In this document: positions 47,725-58,053 of the stretch, piece by piece
Position numbering within the stretch: position 1 is the stretch's first letter
Layout of the letters: every line of letters starts with the position of its first letter
Assembly (NCBI GenBank): GCA_027946365.1
Contig: JAPEUQ010000002.1
Span: 3,596,001-3,660,000, forward strand
Length of the DNA stretch: 64,000 nucleotides
Direction of reading: 5' to 3'
From: Kalmusia sp. IMI 367209
Taxonomy: Eukaryota > Ascomycota > Dothideomycetes > Pleosporales > Didymosphaeriaceae
The notes under the pieces: generated by a model
Database searches by the model: none
Told to the model about the DNA's origin: nothing
What the model saw: only the letters and a program-made list of their open reading frames with translations
Program-made: the position numbers and the translations under genes

Positions 47725-47953
47725 CGGGGAGGCGCATAGTGTATTTTGGTGTGTACGTGTGGTGACAGAATGGACTGGATTGGGTGGTGGTGTGAGGTAC
47801 GTCAGCGTACGTTGTGCGTGTGATGATTTTGATAACGTGAGAGGAAATGTGTAGTAAGAGGGTATCCATTAAGATTATAGTCTAGGGAGCGTGATTCGTT
47901 AAACGATCATTATTTCCGTCTCTTTCTCAGTCTTTCCACTCTGCCGAGAGTGT

Positions 47954-48617
47954 CTAATACTCCCAAGCACCTGCGTCAGTGGAATTGTCTGCAATAGTCA
48001 GTGAGCCGTCCAGATATGATGTAGTATGGAACGTACAAGTAATAGCGCTAAAGCCCAAGCACTCTGCACTAGGCGCAGTGAAATTCGCAACCTGTCCATA
48101 CACCTGCCACGGCTTGCCCTCTCCAGTGGGACACGCAACAAGTCCTCCCTCAAACGCGAGGCTTCCCAAGCTGTTGTCGCGCTCGGTCCTCGACCAGCCG
48201 TCAACGACGCTTCCTTCAGGGATGTAGGCCGAGTGAGGAACAGTGTAGCTGAGCGTGGCATCAGGAGCAACATATACTATCACATCGTTAGCTATGGGTC
48301 GCTACTTCGAAGTCCCTTTGGAAATCTCAAGTGGACGTACCTTGCTGTCCACCAGGAACAATCACGCCCAAGCTGAGCGTTCCATATCCTCCAGCAAGAA
48401 CCGTTTCATTTCCGGGATACTTATCGCACGTCTCGCCCACGGTGGGTGGGCAGTATCCTGATGCGGTTCCACCGAGGTAGAACTTTCCACCATTTGCGTT
48501 GAGGGGAAGTAAATGCACAGGAGAGGCGCTGCGAGCGGAGATGACGCTGAAATAAGCTGGACCTTCTTGCGCCAGAACGCTAGCAACAAGCATTGAAAAA
48601 GCGGCTACAGACTTCAT
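47954..48617 (-). CDS. Small secreted protein, IgE-binding / PhiA-like cell-wall family
   Basis: Three exons: 48617-48341, 48276-48037 and 47988-47954. The introns are 64 and 48 bp and phase-consistent, giving 183 residues. The N-terminus MKSVAAFSMLVASVLA is a signal peptide. The mature part starts with FSVISARSASPVHLLPLNANGG and continues with GGKFYLGG, YCPP, GNETVLAGG, VIVPGGQQVYVAPDATL and HSAYIPEG. This is the pattern of the ascomycete secreted family often labelled IgE-binding protein, with PhiA-like wall proteins as distant kin. The four Cys could form two disulfides. The last exon codes for only 11 residues (NSTDAGAWEY) and is easy to miss. A CGCCCC...GGGGCG dyad lies about 155 bp upstream of the start. 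Biochemical function is unknown. Confidence 0.85.
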
Positions 48618-50049
48618 CTTGTCGAATCGGGTGTTTAGTTGTTATGCGAACGTTGAAGCGAGCGTGGACAGCGTAGAAACTGTTCGAGGATAGAAGGTCA
48701 GTGGGAAAAGCTGCGAATCTGCTAGATGATGATCAATGAAGGATGCGTGGGTACATTTATATTCCCTCAAGGCGCCCCATGCGGTGAGGGGCGAACCATC
48801 GCCCTGCCACCCATATTAACCACCGAAGCTAAATTTTGGCCTACCATTACAGCTTGGGTGTAGCTGTAGCCTCACGTTCGCGTTCCACAGCGGCACGGCC
48901 GGCAGGCCAACAGTCCACCGCTCCAGCGAGCTTCAGCCGTCAGCCGAGACCCACGTTGCATCGTACGTCTCTCGTGCGCGCGAGAAAAAATCGATCCGCA
49001 CGGAGTGATAGTCGCGGTCACAAGGTCATACCTGCGTACCCCATCTTTTCGAAACGATAGCTCGGTTGTTTGGTTGTTCGCGTAGAAGCGAGTGCATCCC
49101 TGCTGACGCATCATGCACCAGTTGGGAAATTTCGATAGTCGAGAGATATGTGTAAGGGGGCAAGATCAGCGAGCTTGGTGGCCGTTATGCGAGCCGATCT
49201 TGCGAGAGTCATCACGGTGTGAAGGAAAGGTGACATAAATGTCTTGCGCTGTGTCTCAGGAGAGGGCTGAGAAATGTGGCTCGCACGTAGGAGCATGGAA
49301 TAGGGAAATCTGGCTGGATGCAAATGTGCTGACGATTTCTGGTGACGTCGATTGCGAGATACGACCCCGGTAAAGGTCGCATGCCTAGGGTACTACGCTT
49401 GCCTGCGGCGCAGTGCCACACCTTAGTCCGACTTTACAATTCGTCCAGGATAGAAATAGTAACAGTGTGACCACCATACTAGGGCTCTGGGTGTATATGC
49501 CTCGCGGTTTAAGATACTCCTTTGTATGATTAGTCTATGGGCGGCGAACGTAGCGATGCGAAGTTGTATCGACTGAAACGATGAGGCTGGAGCCTCCGTT
49601 GTGTGCTATAAATCGGAAGTCAATGATGACTGAGCTTGCAGAGTAGCATTTCGTAGATTACGAGTCCTGAGCGTAAGCAATTAGGCCACCTTGTACTTCC
49701 TCCGAAGAGAGCATTCCTTCAGTTGAGGTGAACAATAGTCCCATTTTGGTACGTAAAGGTGACAGAAAAAATGCTGCATGCGCGTTGTTTGAGGCTCCTA
49801 TCGATTGTGCGAAGACGTGCATGCATGGGCAAGCTATGCGGTAGCGGCGAATCGAGATGCTAGTATACAATTTAAATATATGGATGCGCTATCGTATTCG
49901 GACTGCATCTTGATTACTTAGCAATATATCACCAGTTGGTCTCCCAGAAGCATACCAAAATCAATACATTACTTCGATCCAGGCTCTCTTCACATCGATA
50001 GTCTCTGCTTTCGGCGAAACCGATGAATTGACAAGTCATCCAAACTGGT
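48618..50049. other. Intergenic between CMR1 and secreted-protein genes
   Basis: About 1.4 kb with no supportable gene. The part next to 48617 is the secreted-protein promoter. It contains CGCCCC at 48773-48778 and GGGGCG at 48788-48793 as an inverted pair. Confidence 0.5.
48773..48793. promoter_or_regulatory. CGCCCC-N9-GGGGCG dyad upstream of secreted-protein gene
   Basis: Six-base inverted arms with a nine-base gap, 156 bp before the start codon of the minus-strand secreted gene. AGGGG/CCCCT-like cores resemble stress-response elements bound by C2H2 factors. The same dyad heads each unit of the repeat array at 25.8-26.1 kb. The regulatory role is inferred. Confidence 0.4.
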
Positions 50050-51715
50050 TTACATAGTTCTTAACAAGCAGATGAAAGTCATGCAGAAATTCAAAAATAT
50101 TACAGCCACAGGCACAGCTTCCCCACTAGCAGTACCAGCGGCAACCCAATCCTGGGATGGATGAAATTTAGCCACCGCCGGGACAGCTGTGATGCCCTCA
50201 CCTCCCAACTGTGCAAGCTGTTGACCCTTCGCCGTGTAGATGTCAACGAAGCGGTTCATATTCCCTATGCAAAAGCGCTGCACACCGTCCGATGGGAATT
50301 GTTGCCATTGCGCACGCAAGATCGTGACCCATCTACCCGTTTGATTGTTATGTGGAATGACAGCCGATGGCTGCATCTCAGCATCAGTCAGAGTTTTGCC
50401 GGCCTTCCAATCCGCGAGTTTGCCAAAGTCGTAGATCTTGATCGTGTCATCGTATGAGGCGGTGGCCACCTGGCCAGCAGTGTTCCATGCGGCATGTGAG
50501 ACAGAAAGCCTACTCTCGTGCTCGCCGACTAGCGCTGGCAGACGCCACTCCCCCTTACCATTGATTTTACGCAGGTCCCAGATCTTCAGTGTGCGGTCCA
50601 GAGAGGCCGTGGCGACTAAGTGTGGATGTAAAGGATGCAGGCTGAAGCCGCCAATCTTCTTCTCTGATAACTGGAAGATCTCGAGACCGGCGGCTTTCTC
50701 CGAAGGTGTGCGCATGTCGTAGATGCCGAAACGACCGTCTAATGTCGAGAAATATAGCATATTCGGATCGTTTTTTGATATTTCAACGCCCGATAATGGC
50801 GCATCTTCGTTTGCATCAGACGGGGCGTATATCTCGATCGCAACTCCTTTCGCTAGATCGAGTTTGCGAACGGTAGAGTCGTAAGATGCAGAGTATAATG
50901 CATTTGCGTCATGCGGACTGAATTGAAAAGTATGTATCGTCCGGGTGTGCGGCTTTAAGGTTGTGATGCTAGGTCCTTCAACATCGGCATCTTCGTCATC
51001 TTCTACCTTGACTTCAGGTGCCTTTTGGGAACCATCACATATACCAAGATTCCCGAGCTTGTCACCCGCAAACACTAACGGCTTCTCGGTAGTCGGATGC
51101 ATGCCCAGCGCATACTACAGATCAATTAACAACGGCGAATTTGACGTACTTTTGACAACTTACAATACGTTCAGGAGTAATCTTTAACTCGTTAGGTTCA
51201 TACTCAGGCCAAAGTTCGAGTCCGCTCATCTTCTCCCGCAGCGCTCTCAGCTCCTTGTCGGTAGTCTCCTTGACATCGTCCACGTCAAATGTGCGTTCGT
51301 ATGGATTTGCGGGGCCCACGACAGACAAAAGGTTGCCCACAATGTCTCCTCCTTTCCCTGCAACCAGAATATCACCGAAGTTGAATGCATCGCTAATGCG
51401 CTGCCTCTTCGCCTTGTCTGCCTCCTTGCGAGCTTCATGCTCTTCTTCTGCCTTGCGCTTGGCTGTTTCGCTGTCCGCTTCAATACCCTTCAGACGAGAT
51501 GATGTACGTCGCGGGACCACCTCCTCCTGCTTAATCTTTTTCGGAGCAGGTTTCTTCGATTTCGATTTGGTAGCGGAGGAGGCGGCCTTCGCGGTCGGTG
51601 CCAGGCCGGCCTGCGCCGCCTCCATTTCCAAGTTCCGCAGAAGGGCTTGGGTCTTCGCGATGTTTTCCTGTCGCTTTCGCTCATACTCGCTCAGGTTGGC
51701 TTTCGGCCGCGCCAT
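50050..51715 (-). CDS. CMR1: WD40 protein CMR1 (DNA damage-binding), 3' end frameshifted as read
   Basis: Nuclear WD40 protein; yeast Cmr1 binds DNA and histones and acts in genome stability and protein quality control. Two exons: 51715-51164 and 51114 onward, with a 49-bp intron (GTAAGT; TGTAG), phase 0. The N-terminal 115 residues are Lys/Arg-rich and helical ([19 protein letters not shown]). Then comes [24 protein letters not shown] and a beta-propeller with clear WD repeats ([30 protein letters not shown]). As read, the frame ends at 50050 with 538 residues and an odd tail, [16 protein letters not shown]. If one G is dropped from the GGGG run (minus strand, 50121-50124), the end becomes SGKLCLWL followed by TAA at 50102-50100, which is the ending I would expect. 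So the gene carries a +1 frameshift or a sequence error seven codons before its proper stop. Confidence 0.88.
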
Positions 51716-52378
51716 GTTCGCTGTTGCGTGTACTGCTCAACTCTAAGTCTAGACGAGGCGATGTCGTGGTGGTGCAATGTCCGATGCCAACTGCTACAAA
51801 GGGTATCCGAAAAGAATAGTGAGTTCTGTGGCATGATTAGAAACTGTAGCCCCGATCGCGATGCGGGAGACCCGACGATAATACGCACCTGCAGATCGAT
51901 GTAAATGGAGTAGGCGCAAGGAATTCGGTCGGGGATTTGGAGGCACAATTGAAATGTCGGAGGCGAAAAAACAACACGTACCCGAATATCCAAGCAAAAA
52001 AAGGCGCCGCGCAAGAGGTCTGGTCGAAGATTTGGTGGATGTAGGCCTCGATGTGGCAAAATGAACGAAGACGCGTTTGAGACGCGCCGTGGGGTTCGGG
52101 AACTCACGTGCACGCAGCTACGCGTCAAGAACACTTGAATCCAATAGACACCGCCTTGCACCAACGGAACGGCACCTAGAGCTACTCGATGGAATATTTG
52201 GCAAATGATGACGACCCGAGCTATTCCACATCCTGCACCAGACGCTGCACCGTTCGGTGTTCCTGATAAGTATGCGCTTCGATCTTGATTGATTTCTCTT
52301 GGCGATGTGCGGAGCTTGGGAGAGCTGTCCCCACTGACCAGGATCTGAGATCGAACCTCATTTCTCTATCGCACCACA
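51716..52378. promoter_or_regulatory. Divergent promoter region of CMR1 and COQ9
   Basis: 663 bp between head-to-head starts. It should contain both promoters and leaders. No distinct element is called. Confidence 0.4.
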
Positions 52379-53196
52379 ATGGCTTCGATTCGATCGTCCA
52401 GTACACTTCTCGGAACGGTCCGAGCAACGTCATGTCGTCCCTTCGCTGCTTGGAGGCAGAGATGTTGCTACCACTCGTATGAGTATACACAACCGCCGCC
52501 GTTCCCGCCCGCCGAGTCCGCCATCCTCTCTGCCGCCATCTCACACGTACCGAGCTATGGATTTACCGCTGATACACTTCGACTGGGAGCACGCGATGCG
52601 GGTTATATGGATGTCTCCACAAACCTTCTCCCACGAGGCGTCTTCGATCTTGTCAATTACCATCTCGTTACACAGAGGTTGGCATTGAAGGACACTGTCC
52701 AGTTTCCCCCAGGAGTCGAGCAAGGGAAGAAAATGGGGACTGGAGCCAAAGTGCGCACACTGGTGTTGGCGCGGCTGCGGGCTAATGAGCCCATAATACA
52801 CCGCTGGCAAGAGGTACGTATCAGGTGAGAGGCGTGAGCGAATACACCGTTTGACATCGTCAGGCGCTTGCAATAATGGCACAACCTTCCTACACTCCCA
52901 CTTCGCTCGCCGAACTGGCCCGATTAGCAGACGAAATATGGTACCTTGCCGGCGACGAGAGCGTCGACAGCAGCTGGTATACGAAACGAGCCAGTCTGTC
53001 CGCCATCTATTCGGCTACCGAAGTCTTTATGACCCAGGATACGTCGAAAGACTTCATCGAGACTGAACAATTTCTGGATTCGAGATTGAAGGATGTCATG
53101 AAAGTTGGAGGATTCATTGGTGCATTGAGTGAATGGGCAGACTACACGGCTCATTCCACCGTGAACGTTCTTAGGAGTAAGGGAATGAGGGTTTGA
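52379..53196 (+). CDS. COQ9: Ubiquinone biosynthesis protein COQ9, mitochondrial
   Basis: Lipid-binding protein of the mitochondrial CoQ synthome that supports Coq7 hydroxylation. Two exons: 52379-52813 and 52864-53196, with a 50-bp intron (GTACGT; GTCAG), phase 0, giving 255 residues. The N-terminus MASIRSSSTLLGTVRATSCRP is a mitochondrial presequence. The body matches COQ9: SAAISHVPSYGFTADTLRLGARDAGYMD, LVNYHLVTQRLALKD, VRTLVLARLRANEPIIHRWQEALAIMAQP. The C-terminal COQ9 domain holds LARLADEIWYLAGDESVDSSWYTKR and the amphipathic tail. All blocks are in order. Confidence 0.94.
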
Positions 53197-54102
53197 GGGT
53201 TCCAGATTCGAGAAGGGTTAGCAATTTGGCACGATAAGTTTCATCGATGATGGATCGTTCACAATGTTGACATCCACAACTATTCAGGTTGTGAAAACAA
53301 ATGAAGGAGGCGCTGTACCCCATCAGCTTACACGCGGGCTTGAGCAATTGGGACAGGTACACTGTATTTCTAGTACTACTGTACAACAAATTGTACTAAT
53401 AGATCTACGAGCGAAACAGCTCCAACAGTCTCATATTGACTCGGCATATTTCACTATCAGTCGCATTCATCAATTACCATCCTATATACCTTCCACTTCT
53501 TCTTCCCTGAAGAGTGATGTTGTGCATCACGTCGACACATGTTGTCAAGCCTTCATATTACATGGGGCAGAATTTTGACTTCTAGCTTTGGCAATGCACT
53601 TTCACAACCTACCAAAAGTTGCACTTAATTATGATGTTCCAACCATGTATTCGTACCTGGGACTTGAAACATGTAAAATTCTAGATAGCCTGACTCGCGC
53701 TTGTTATCCAAAGGATAAACTTCTCCAACATCAGAAACCCTACGCGCGCCACCGAACGCCAAAATCATGCGGGGTAATGCCGGTGGAGACTAAAGCTAAA
53801 CCAAGTATGGTAGCAATTCCCAAGTTTTGGTAGGCCCTCGTCCCATGATGCGCGGACATCGGTATTCTCCTAATAAGCCGATGTCCACTGATACGTTTTG
53901 CCTATCGATAGGGAAACACACCGGGCACGTAATGCGGCAATTGTCTCCACCGCACATTACTGTAGGTATGGAGAGATAAGAGGTTGTTGAACTTGCGTTA
54001 CAATTAATTAAAGATTTGCATATCGTATTCATGTAATCGGCTTTCCCGTCACTCTTTCCCTCTTCTCAAACTCAGGACCCTAATTGATTACGAGAACTAA
54101 CA
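53197..54102. promoter_or_regulatory. AT-rich upstream region of FAH-family gene with three inverted repeats
   Basis: About 0.9 kb without a supportable gene. In 107 bp there are three dyads: GGACATCGG (53854-53862) with CCGATGTCC (53878-53886); the perfect palindrome CCTATCGATAGG (53901-53912); and GTAATGCGG (53929-53937) with CCGCACATTAC (53950-53960). Two of them carry CGG/CCG half-sites of the kind Zn2Cys6 factors bind. They lie 140-250 bp upstream of the FAH-family start codon. Confidence 0.45.
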
Positions 54103-55076
54103 ATGGGCTCTATGCCTGAAATGGATGCTTCTACTGGTATACCGACGGTATGTGCTCTCCCAAGACATTGTCAAGCATTTTCATTGATACCAGGTAGAGC
54201 TGGTCTCGTCTGGTGCGATTCGTTGCCCGTGAAGACGACGCAGTACACATTGGGGAACCCCTAGACGCAGACGTCGATGTCGGCGCCGCACTCGCCTCAG
54301 GAAAATGTATTCAAGTCCGCGCTTTTACTGGCACCACGATTTTCTCGGAGGATGTCCAACCCACATCAGCCATCCTCACCATCTCTCGGCTGCTGTCCCC
54401 TCTCGCAAAGTCCGAAGTAGGAACCATACGCTGCATAGGCCTCAACTACCGCAAACACGCCAAAGAAATGAATCTAGCTCTCCCAGACCATCCCACATTA
54501 TTCTTCAAGCCATCTACCTGTCTCGGAGCACCAAATGCACCGCTCTTGATCCCGCACCAAGCCACAGACGGGCAGGCCGACTACGAAGCCGAGCTCGCCG
54601 TCGTCATCGGCCGCGCAGCGCGCAACGTCACCAAAGCCCATGCAATGGACTACGTGCTCGGGTACACGTGCTCCAACGACGTGACGGCGCGCATCCACCA
54701 GTTCCACGGCGCGCAGTGGGGCTTCGGAAAGGGCTTCGACGGGTTCGCCCCGATCGGACCTTGCGTCGTGGCGGCGCGAGCGGTCCCGGAGCCGGGCGAC
54801 ATCGACCTCAAGACGGTGCTGAACGGCGAGACGATGCAGCAGTCGCTGGCGAACGACATGATTTTCAGCATACCTGAGATCGTGGCGTACTTGAGTCAGG
54901 GGACGACGCTGGAGCCTGGGACCGTCATCATGACGGGTACACCCCATGGCATTGGTGTGAGCAAGGTGCCGAAGGTGTTTCTGAAACCCGGCGATGATTT
55001 GCGGATCGTTATGAGCCATGGGTTGGGCAGCTTGGTGACGCCTGTGGAGTATGAGGAGGCGCCTAGGACGGCGTAG
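54103..55076 (+). CDS. Fumarylacetoacetate hydrolase (FAH) family protein
   Basis: Metal-dependent FAH-superfamily enzyme. Members cleave or decarboxylate acyl-pyruvates and related products of aromatic catabolism. Two exons: 54103-54147 and 54198-55076, with a 50-bp intron (GTATGT; GGTAG), phase 0, giving 307 residues. The join restores the family start SWSRLVRFVARED. Core marks are IRCIGLNYRKHAKEMN, PTLFFKPSTCL, DYEAELAVVIGR (metal-binding Glu residues), VLGYTCSNDVTAR, GKGFDGFAPIGP and VIMTGTPHGIGV. An alternative AG two codons upstream would break the frame. It ends tail-to-tail with a Zn2Cys6 regulator, and an MFS transporter lies beyond, suggesting a small catabolic cluster. The specific substrate is not readable. 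Oxaloacetate decarboxylase or 2-hydroxyhepta-2,4-diene-1,7-dioate isomerase-type activity are the usual options. Confidence 0.92.
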
Positions 55077-55518
55077 TGGGATGAGGAGAGTGCTTGGGAT
55101 AGGGCTTGTTCGCCAAAATGGCGGAGGAAGCGATTATTCACGCTGGGAAAATTGCTATGAAAGCAATTCTACATATGCATTTGCTGAAAGGAAATTATAT
55201 ACACGTTATGAGGTAGCCTTACTGATGGGAATGTGAGCTTGAAGCTTCAGTGCTCGAGGCGGAAGGGCGGATCAGCGCAATCTGTCGCGTTTCAGTATCG
55301 AGGATGATCTCGAGTAGCTTTAAATTTGTCGTATTTTGAGTATCTTGGACGTCTTATGTTGATTTGTGACCTTATGCAACAGGGCCAATGAATACTGTCG
55401 ACACGATATCGTATTAAGCTATACAGGTGATGATTCACGTACATTTGCCCCTTTTTAAGAACATGCTACGAAAATCATCATGGGTATCCATCCGTATTAC
55501 CATCGTCTTGAGAAAATG
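55077..55518. other. Convergent 3' spacer
   Basis: 442 bp between the ends of the FAH-family gene and the Zn2Cys6 regulator. Nothing beyond presumed 3' UTRs is seen. Confidence 0.45.
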
Positions 55519-57711
55519 CTACCTAACGCTAGAAAACATCTGATCTTGAGTGATGCTGTCTAATATATGCTCCCATTGCTGTAGATCCGTCGGCTCCAAT
55601 AGCGAAAACGAAGGATCTCCCCAAGGAGCCTGCCATTGAAAAGGTCCTCCAGCCGGTGCGAAATTAGGTAGGCCAGGCAGTGTGTCGACGCTGGGGTTTG
55701 TATCTGGGGTCAAAAAGGTTTCGTCGGAGGCGCCACCTGGTTGCTGCTCTGAAGTAGAGTTTCGTAACTGACCGTTCTCGAATCCATGTACAGGATCTTC
55801 TCCGGACAGAGCTGTGCTGTTTGCCGTGCGGAACTGGTGCACTTTTTTGATGCAAAGTTCGACGATTTTGATCTCCGCGAGGGCGAACTCATTCAACCAC
55901 ATATCGGCCCTCTGCATTTCGCAATATGCGACGAGATCCTCGACTATGGCGTAAGATCGCCGAGAATGCGGATCTCTAACAGCGATAATACCAAGTATTA
56001 GAGCACTGTTGAAGAGAAAGTGGGCACCCAACGTCCATTTGAGTCGATCGTTCAAAGGTTGCCGGAAATAGTCCAGCCTCATGGCTAGATCTGCGCAAGC
56101 CGAAGATATGCATGCATCGTGGCTGTGCTTGAAACGGTTGGTGATGCTTTGCCGAAGTAGATATGGCCTGTGCAAGGTTACTCTCGCGAAGTGATACATC
56201 GAATGGAGATGAAGACGATTCCATTGGAGGAAGGGATACGAAGCGTCCAGTGAAGCATCGGCGTCCTTCAGGCGGAAATAGTCTGGCAATTTTGCTTCCC
56301 AGTCTAAGATCTCGCGATCGAGCGAGAGCACAGCATCATAAGATACAGTGAACAATCCGAAACAGCGCTCTTGGATGTTGCCGACGATCTTAGCGAGATC
56401 ATGTGCGAGGAAGTTATAAACACTAGGCGTCGGCTCGGAAATCGGACGCTCAGGAGCCACCGCGGCGCGACTGTCCGGCTCATCGTCTAGCCAGACGTTT
56501 GTGGCGCGCTTTACGAGGCATTGTTGATCAACGATTGCGAATGGTCGGCCAATTGCAAGTGCGATTGTTTTGTCCAGTGTGTATAAGTGGCTCCACAGTC
56601 GCCGTCGTGTTTCTGTTTCTTTCCTTGATAGTCGCCAACGTTCTCCGTCGATATGAATCCCTTGTGCTTGGGCCATCCGCATAGCAAAGCTTGTGGTGAG
56701 CCATGCTTCTGGTACGCGACGCAAATTGATCAGGAAGCGCGTCACCAGTACGCCAGCCCGTACGAGATCCGTCGATTCGCCGTAAAATGTCGGTGCAATC
56801 ACTATGGCCCGCCGAGCGGCCCAGTAAAAGCGGAGTGAAGTCTCTTGAAGGTCACGCTGAGCCTCGGTGTTTTTTGGGTTGGGACAGTCGAGAAAGACAC
56901 CGTATGCAAGTACGATGAATAGAAGCGCCAACCAACGTAAGTCGATGCTGGCAAAATCATCGAAGCCGAATTTCCTTTCCCAAAATACCTCGTACTTGGC
57001 TTTGAACGATGCTGGATGCACAGCATCGATTGTCCAATTGAGCTCTGTCAGAAAAACGTCGACGAGACGGTCGGCACTGCTCTTGTTGCGAGGCAACAAG
57101 CCAAGCAGGTCCCAAATCTGAGAGAAAGGGCCTCCAACATCTCTGAAGGAATAGGCAGAGCCAGCAGCATGGCGAATGCCCGATGAGAGGTCGGGCGCTG
57201 GTGCTTCGATGATCTTAGCTGCTGCTTGCGGACCAAAGTATGATGAGCCGAAGAAAGAGGGGGCGTCGCGGCCTTTGAACAGATTGCCTACTTGGGCATC
57301 TCGTTGGTCTGGCGAAGCTCTTCCGCTCTCTCTTGAGTCAGACCCGATTGTGTTATTTGCGCTCGCATTACGTGGTGGCTCCTCGAGCACAAGTGGTGGC
57401 GACCTACTTGTAGAGCGTGGGTCTGCAGATGAGTTGCGTGAAGGAGAAGTTTCTCGTCTTCGATGAACCTCGGCTTCTTTAGGGAAGTCACAACTGGCGC
57501 CCACATTCCTGCGAGTGCAATTGAAGCATGGAAGAACGCCGTCGCACTGTTACTCGTGACGCGTTAGCAGCCCACCGTGAGCACGTGACGTCGGCTATAG
57601 TACCTTCTGTTTTCTGCGATGGCATGCATTGCATGCTGCCGCTTGTCTGCCACGCTTTCTCTTCTTGGACGGTGCGCCCTCGTGGCCCCTGTCTCCACCC
57701 ACACTCTCCAT
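55519..57711 (-). CDS. Zn2Cys6 fungal-specific transcription factor
   Basis: Nuclear regulator with an N-terminal binuclear zinc cluster and a fungal-specific middle homology domain. Two exons: 57711-57604 and 57546-55519, with a 57-bp intron, phase 0, giving 711 residues. The intron lies inside the zinc cluster. Joining restores Cys27, 30, 37, 43, 46 and 55 (C-x2-C-x6-C-x5-C-x2-C-x8-C; CNACHRRKQKC then CFNC). A basic run KKRKRGR precedes it. The middle domain spans about residues 195-480 (LLFIVLAYGVFLDCPN, AMRMAQAQGIHIDGERW, ETRRRLWSHLYTLDKTIALAIGRP). It is divergent from the MFS transporter at 58054, with only 342 bp between the starts, and convergent with the FAH-family gene. It is likely the local regulator of both; that is inference from arrangement. 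Confidence 0.92.
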
Positions 57712-58053
57712 GGATGTGATGGGCGAGGAAATGGCCGACAGTCATGGGGTTTCCCCGATATTTAGATGCATTTTACCGACGCTATTTGGGCCATGCCAAG
57801 CTGCGGGGAGATACGAAAAAAGCCCTAGCGCGCTTCTCCGCCTACTTCGTACCCAGACTTCAGGGATCCGCTATCTCTCCGCATCGGCTTGACTGTTCAC
57901 TATCTTAGCTATTATGTTTCTGAGATCGGCATTCTCATTACATCTCGTGATGGCTAGAGATGATAAAAGGATTCCCGACACTGCATCACCAGCAGGACAG
58001 AAGGGGCCAGGTCAAATCTATTTCATACCTCTATTGGTTCGACATTCTTCGTC
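57712..58053. promoter_or_regulatory. Divergent promoter between Zn2Cys6 regulator and MFS transporter
   Basis: 342 bp. It contains a CCG-N3-CGG everted pair at 57879-57887, a possible zinc-cluster site, and the small dyad GGGG-TTT-CCCC near 57746. Co-regulation of the flanking genes is inferred. Confidence 0.4.
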
